NCBI GenBank assembly: GCA_948567375.1
Contig: OX419759.1
Span: 11,438,744 to 11,502,743, forward strand
Direction of reading: 5' to 3'
Source: Lunularia cruciata
Taxonomy: Eukaryota > Streptophyta > Marchantiopsida > Lunulariales > Lunulariaceae
Length of the DNA: 64,000 nt
A program made the position numbers and the translations under genes. Shown piece after piece: positions 59,739-64,000 of the stretch. The notes beneath the pieces are model-generated. The model was given only the letters and a program-made list of their open reading frames with translations. It made no database searches and was not told the origin of the DNA. Every line of letters begins with the position of its first letter. Position 1 is the first letter of the stretch.

Positions 59739-60165
59739 CAGAAGGAGGAGGAAAGAGAGAATAGGGAGGGGGAGGAGAGGAGAGGAGCGGAGAGGAAGGG
59801 GAGACAGACAGATTGACAGAACTGCGGAAAGCGATCTGAGGATGGGAATTGGTCGATCGGGGAAGAGGAGAGCAGAGATGGAAAGTGGAGGAGAGGAGCT
59901 TTGATTTGAGGGGTCGATTGGCGTGGGAGGAACAGAGGTGAAAGTGGAGTTGGAGGAAGGAGGTGGTGGTGCACGGATCGGAGAGGCAAGGCGAGGATAG
60001 AGAGGATCAGCGAGAGCGGATCATCACACTGTCTGTGTTTTTGGTGGTGGTGTGGTGGTCTCTGCGAGAGCTGAGAGCAGAAGGAGGAGAGGAGAGGGAC
60101 GAGAGCTGAGAGGAGGGAGAAGAGGGAACGCGAGAGGGAGGCAGAGTACAAGCCGAGTACGAGTG
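59739..60165 (+). promoter_or_regulatory. GA-rich promoter or 5' leader tract of the RRM gene
   Basis: More than 400 bases dominated by GGAGAGGAGAGG-type words on the plus strand. Antisense frames here are Ser/Leu/Pro-rich composition artefacts. Same kind of tract as at 16050-16250. Confidence 0.5.
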
Positions 60166-60732
60166 TAAGAGGGTAACGATTATAAAGCGGGGGATGGGAA
60201 AGTTTGCAGTCAAGGATGAGTTGTTTTATGGAAGAATTGTGGGAGGAGTATGTTCAGATTTTGATGACCCGGGTGGGAGATTTCAGTGGAGAGGAGAGGA
60301 TCATAGTATGCACGCTCTATAGCTTTGGACGAGCAAGTTGTTAGAAGATTTTGTGAGTAGCTCAATTTCGTATTTGGTCATCTAAAATGTGCTTTCTTTG
60401 CCATGCATATGCAAGCACACTTCCACGGACTGTGAGATGTCTCTCTGCATGTGTGCTGTTTTCAATTTTTCTAGTATGGTGGCTTGTACGCTTAGGAAAT
60501 CTTACCAGCTGAACTGTGGAGTTCATTTTTTGCTGCTTTAGCGCCAAGGGGCTCCTGTGAATAAGATTATCACCCTTAATTGGTTGCGTTGAACGGAGAC
60601 TGCCGATATGCATGCGGATTGTTGTGCATTTCGTGCATCATTGTAAGTCGAGAAAGGGGTTGGGAGCGGCAGCGTTCTAGAGAGTGGTAGATCTTATCCT
60701 CTATCCTGTGAAGGTTCCATCTCTTTACTCAG
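60166..60732 (+). other. probable 5' leader exon and leader intron of the RRM gene
   Basis: A good donor (GATTTT|GTGAGTAG, GT at 60353) and acceptor (TTTACTCAG ending 60732) suggest a leader intron of 380 bp. The acceptor lies 34 bases before the coding ATG. Needs transcript support. Confidence 0.5.
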
Positions 60733-60783
60733 ATGGCCGTCCGAATGCAGGAGTTGACCCGAAAACATGTCTCTTGGATCTAG
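60733..60783 (+). promoter_or_regulatory. upstream ORF overlapping the RRM start codon
   Basis: An ATG at the first base of the proposed exon opens a 16-codon frame that ends with TAG at 60781-60783, beyond the main ATG at 60767 and in another frame. A scanning ribosome that starts here would miss the main start, so it could limit translation. Confidence 0.5.
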
Positions 60784-60793
60784 GAAGCTCGTG
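60767..60793 (+). CDS. RRM gene exon 1 (coding part)
   Basis: ATG TCT CTT... gives MSLGSRKLV; donor GTG|GTGAGTAC. Start chosen because it alone is in frame with RRM1 and gives a short N-terminus as in the family. Confidence 0.8.
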
Positions 60794-63700
60794 GTGAGTA
60801 CTCATCTCGCATACCTATCTAAATAATTTAAGTTTTACACTTGAATCATCTTTTAAGAGTTTACCTTCTACAGATTTGAAGAACCAGTGCAGATGTCAAT
60901 AAGAATATCATTACGTACATACAAGTGATTATCATCTACACTTGCTTTTACCCAAGAATAACCACTTGTACACTGAACATTTGTCCAAACACGTTTTATG
61001 CAGTAACAAGTAGTGGGCGTGTTGAAATCTCTTAGAATTCCAACTCCTACTTTGTCGCTTGCTAATGTATTACTTGAAATTACAAAGTCGACTAAGCTGA
61101 AGAAATGAAACTTTTCGACGATTGAATTTTTAAGAACTGGAGAGGTCCTGGCTTTTTGACAGGTTCTGGGAATACCATGGGATGTGGACACAGAAGGACT
61201 CAGACAGTACATGATGAAGTTTGGACAACTTGATGACATAATTGTTATGAAGGTGTGTGATTTCCTAAGAAGCACCTCGGAATATAAAGATAACGATGAT
61301 ATTGCACGATCTCATATGATTTATCTGCTTCACGAATGATTTTTCATCTGGTTACTAGTGTAAGTCGCATGCACCACGAGAACTTTCTTGCAAGGGTTTT
61401 CTGACTGAAAGGACTGCGTGTCACATGAGAGCTCACGCAATTTATTATATCAGCATGATAGCATTTTATGATAGGTATTGACAGTCATAACATTCACCCT
61501 TGGAAGCAGTGGCGAGATTTCTCATTAAGCACAGGTGTTACTCCAGCAAGTAGAAACTACATGTTATAACAGTTGCTTCGTGTTCAGGATCGTGCCACTG
61601 GCCGCTCCCGAGGATTTGGTTATGTCACTTTCACCTTGACTGAAGACGCAGAGGTAGGTGACAGGATATTCGATGAGAGAATGACTGCCACAGTTCCAAC
61701 TTGTGTAATTGGCCAAAAATGTATGTCAACTCCTGGTTACGACCCAATATTTGGTTTGTCTTAATTGGTCCTTTAGCTCACATGTCTGTATTTGAGTCGG
61801 ATAGATTTCTTAATTTACAAGACTGAAACTTTGAGAGCTTATTCAAATTCACATCACAATTTCGCAGAAAGCGCTTTCAACGCAGCATTCTCTTAATGGC
61901 CGCATGCTAGAGGTGAAAATTGCAACTCCCAAGGTATGAACACAACGATTGCCGTCTTATCTTTGTGGAGGTGTAGCATTTGCTTTTATGCTTTTTAACC
62001 TAGAAAAGTAAGGTGAGCTTGAGAGTCAATGGACTTGGATAGTGACTCTATGGATACATCGGTTAGAATGAAAACTGCACTGAAGTAAATTCTTGTCATC
62101 GTAACTGACTTCAAACTCAAAACGTTTCTGTAGCTAGAGCATACTGTGTATGGATACCTACCCAGCCTGAAGTTGCAGCTAGAATGCTGGCTGCACCTCT
62201 TTGTCCATCTCATTAATGTTTGCCATAGCCAGTGTCAAGGACAGAAGTTCTCCTTTTGTTCCACCTGACAATGCCCACGCTGCTTTGTTGCTGCGTGCTG
62301 CGTTCTCTAATCTGAGCTTGTTCGACATTTAGTGTACTAACTTGCACCCCTTGAAGAACATACTCATACATATTTGTGATGTTGATGTTCAGGAGGACAT
62401 GAAGCCAGCGACGAAGAAAATTACCAGAGTATTTGTTGCCAGAATACCACCCAGCGTTACAGATGAAATGTTTCGCAGGTAAGTGGATTGGACTCCCTCA
62501 ATTCATGTGAAAGGGTTCATTCGTTGGCCCGTTCATTGGAGATCGATTGTTGGGTCACCCTGAACAATCAATTTCGTATTAAACCTATGCATCATGGCTA
62601 GGGACTATGCTTACACGAAGGGGCCTATGTGCAACCATCAGTTACAAGTCTTTCATCCCCGGCTAACAAGCGTCACCTTCATCTTACAGCTACTTCGAGA
62701 AATACGGGACATTGACTGATGCTTACATGCCAAAGGTACGACCAAATTGTGGATGCCCTTGTTGTTCCAACTTCAGTGGCCTCAATCAGGATATAGGCAA
62801 TGATCCCCTTTCCGAACGTCAGCCTCTTTCAAACCTGAGACGTCCCGAACATCATCATCTCTTCTTGCAGGATCAGAACTCGAAAGCACATCGTGGTATA
62901 GGCTTCGTCACATATGAGCATGCAGGTATCAGACCAAACCATCACCAACATGTAGGAACTCCATATTTTATTCGCAAACAAGGAGCCTAGTTACATTTGC
63001 TTGGTTCACTTTCGAGCTAGATTGAATTAAGAAAGATTCTAAAGGGGACTAATTCGGTACAGGGGCATTGTACTAAGGAAGTGCTAGAGGTTGTGAAAGG
63101 CCATCAATGTTCTATTTCCGGTTTAAGTGTGAAGTAGACAAACTACTCAGTTTATTGAATGCATAACAATTATGACGAACGACAGATGCCAAATGTATAT
63201 ACCATTGCACCTGAAGCATGACTTCCATTGTACTTATATGTTTGCGTTATTTTCATGTAGCTTGGTCCAAGTGGTAAGGGAAGAGTGATAATGGACAGAT
63301 CGTTCCTGTGTGATGCAGATGCGGTAGACAAGTTGATGGGAGAGTCGCACGAACTTGGAGGTTCCACTATTGCCGTTGATCGGGCAACCCCCAAGGTAGT
63401 GCGTCCATGCCCTGTCCCTTTTAGTCCGGTCACTCTTTCCTTAGTGAGGATCAGGCAAAAGGAATCAAATGGCGTAATAGGACTGATCTTAGGACTGCGA
63501 GTAGTCTTTCGCTGTGCTCGTGGGAGTAACTTTTCCTTTGGGACCTTCGACACCATGTCCATTCAACTGCCGATTAACAAATTTGATTGCTATGTTGGCA
63601 ATATCTTGTTAGGAACAGGAAGCTCGTATCGAGATATTGGACTTGACTTGCTAAATTCTTTTCGGCGATTTATTGATATTGACTGACCTATTTTCTTCAA

Positions 63701-63848
63701 ACATTGCATTTACTTTCGTACCTTGTTCTTTTAAGTTCCTGTGCACCTTTGTGGACCGTTCTCCAACAGAATTTTGAGGCATGATTTCTTTTGGGGTGCT
63801 GGCTTTTAGGGGGCGTTTGCTGCTCCCATGGAACCAGGCTACGAGCTG
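60767..63848 (+). CDS. At4g36960-like RNA-binding protein, RRM1 and RRM2 (3' end outside window)
   Basis: Nine coding exons (60767-60793, 61163-61252, 61588-61653, 61868-61933, 62393-62478, 62690-62735, 62871-62925, 63319-63395, 63810-63848) join in frame to 184 codons and continue to the right. RRM1: RNP2 KLVVLGIPW (7-15), RNP1 SRGFGYVTF (46-54), ending EVKIATPK. RRM2: RNP2 RVFVARIP (95-102), RNP1 HRGIGFVTY (134-142), ending AVDRATPK. Then GAFAAPMEPGYEL starts a linker. The pattern matches the plant family of Arabidopsis At4g36960 (RRM/hnRNP-like), in which a third RRM follows. It should bind single-stranded RNA; targets are unknown. Similar RRM layouts occur in Musashi/TDP-43-like proteins, but the VLGIPW start favours this family. 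Confidence 0.9.
61163..61252 (+). CDS. RRM gene exon 2
   Basis: Acceptor TTTTTGACAG; encodes VLGIPWDVDTEGLRQYMMKF and the DDIIVMK end; donor AAG|GTGTGTG. First half of RRM1. Confidence 0.9.
61588..61653 (+). CDS. RRM gene exon 3
   Basis: Acceptor GTGTTCAG; encodes DRATGRSRGFGYVTFTLTED with RNP1; donor GAG|GTAGGTG. Confidence 0.92.
61868..61933 (+). CDS. RRM gene exon 4
   Basis: Acceptor TTTCGCAG; encodes KALSTQHSLNGRMLEVKIAT and PK, the end of RRM1; donor AAG|GTATGAA. Confidence 0.88.
62393..62478 (+). CDS. RRM gene exon 5
   Basis: Acceptor TGTTCAG; encodes the inter-RRM linker EDMKPATKK and RRM2 start ITRVFVARIPPSVTDEMF; donor CGCAG|GTAAGT, phase 2. Confidence 0.9.
62690..62735 (+). CDS. 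RRM gene exon 6
   Basis: Acceptor ATCTTACAG; encodes SYFEKYGTLTDAYMPK; donor AAG|GTACGAC. Confidence 0.9.
62871..62925 (+). CDS. RRM gene exon 7
   Basis: Acceptor TCTTGCAG; encodes DQNSKAHRGIGFVTYEHA with RNP1 of RRM2; donor GCAG|GTATCA, phase 1. Confidence 0.9.
63319..63395 (+). CDS. RRM gene exon 8
   Basis: Acceptor TGTGATGCAG; encodes DAVDKLMGESHELGGSTIAV and DRATPK; donor AAG|GTAGTGC. Ends RRM2. Confidence 0.88.
63810..63848 (+). CDS. RRM gene exon 9
   Basis: Acceptor GGCTTTTAG; 13 codons GAFAAPMEPGYEL; donor CTG|GTAAGTAG. A further small exon near 63900 (AAACAACCGTTGTCAG...) is possible but not fixed. Confidence 0.65.
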
Positions 63849-64000
63849 GTAAGTAGCAAAGCTGGTTGGGATATTCACTGAAACTATCTTACTTCAGAAA
63901 CAACCGTTGTCAGATGCTAAGCAGGTCGTGAAGCAAGAGTATAATCTATGCATTTTGTTACTGCATAGTAAACGGGGTTTAGCTTACAAGAGTATGAGAG

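Noticed and set aside
59319-60151. Frames of 99-139 codons on both strands
   Set aside because: Overlapping frames in opposite strands in GA-rich or balanced DNA just before a promoter; no domain.
63250-63318. Possible extra exon reading LGPSGKGRVIMDRS before RRM exon 8
   Set aside because: It would break the RRM2 alignment; the acceptor at 63318 gives a continuous domain.

Overview
The window looks like nuclear DNA of a land plant, most probably a moss of the Physcomitrium (Physcomitrella) type. This is inferred from small plant-style exons with GT-AG introns, an ALE2-type receptor kinase, an At4g36960-type RRM protein, and very decayed Ty3/gypsy elements of a kind I associate with mosses and charophytes. 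The species is not proven. No rRNA, convincing tRNA or CRISPR array is present.

Layout. 1-2367: minus-strand gypsy element (family A), cut by the window edge, with gag, protease, PBS and a 5' LTR rich in heat-shock-element-like sites. 2368-6603: other LTR material (family C), including a solo LTR with a perfect 5-bp target duplication. 6604-15900: intergenic DNA with no gene I can support. 15900-33800: one complete gene on the plus strand, an ALE2-like receptor kinase of 8 coding exons and about 670 codons. Its sixth intron is 8.8 kb long and is filled with a local repeat family carrying small hairpins whose paired bases covary between copies. 34470-35660: small tandem repeats and possible LTR material. 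35660-58400: heterochromatin-like, AT-rich DNA with a partial family B gypsy element (about 38.2-40.5 kb) and a longer plus-strand family B element (45.48-58.4 kb). The longer one is split by a full-length minus-strand family A element with both LTRs (46486-51901). 58400-64000: intergenic DNA, then the 5' part of an RRM-protein gene that runs off the right edge.

The most unusual object is the family B element. Between its protease and reverse transcriptase it carries a decayed cytosine-5 DNA methyltransferase domain, and its integrase ends in a PHD-finger-like module. Both it and family A carry many G-to-A and C-to-T changes (for example Trp codons turned to TAG), as expected from deamination of methylated cytosine. 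The other strong signals are the covarying hairpins in the kinase intron, the heat-shock-like LTR promoter, and a 127-bp near-perfect palindrome in the leader of the first family A element.

Coordinates of exons were set by hand from splice signals, reading-frame continuity and remembered family similarity. All transposon proteins are broken and were read through stops and frameshifts.
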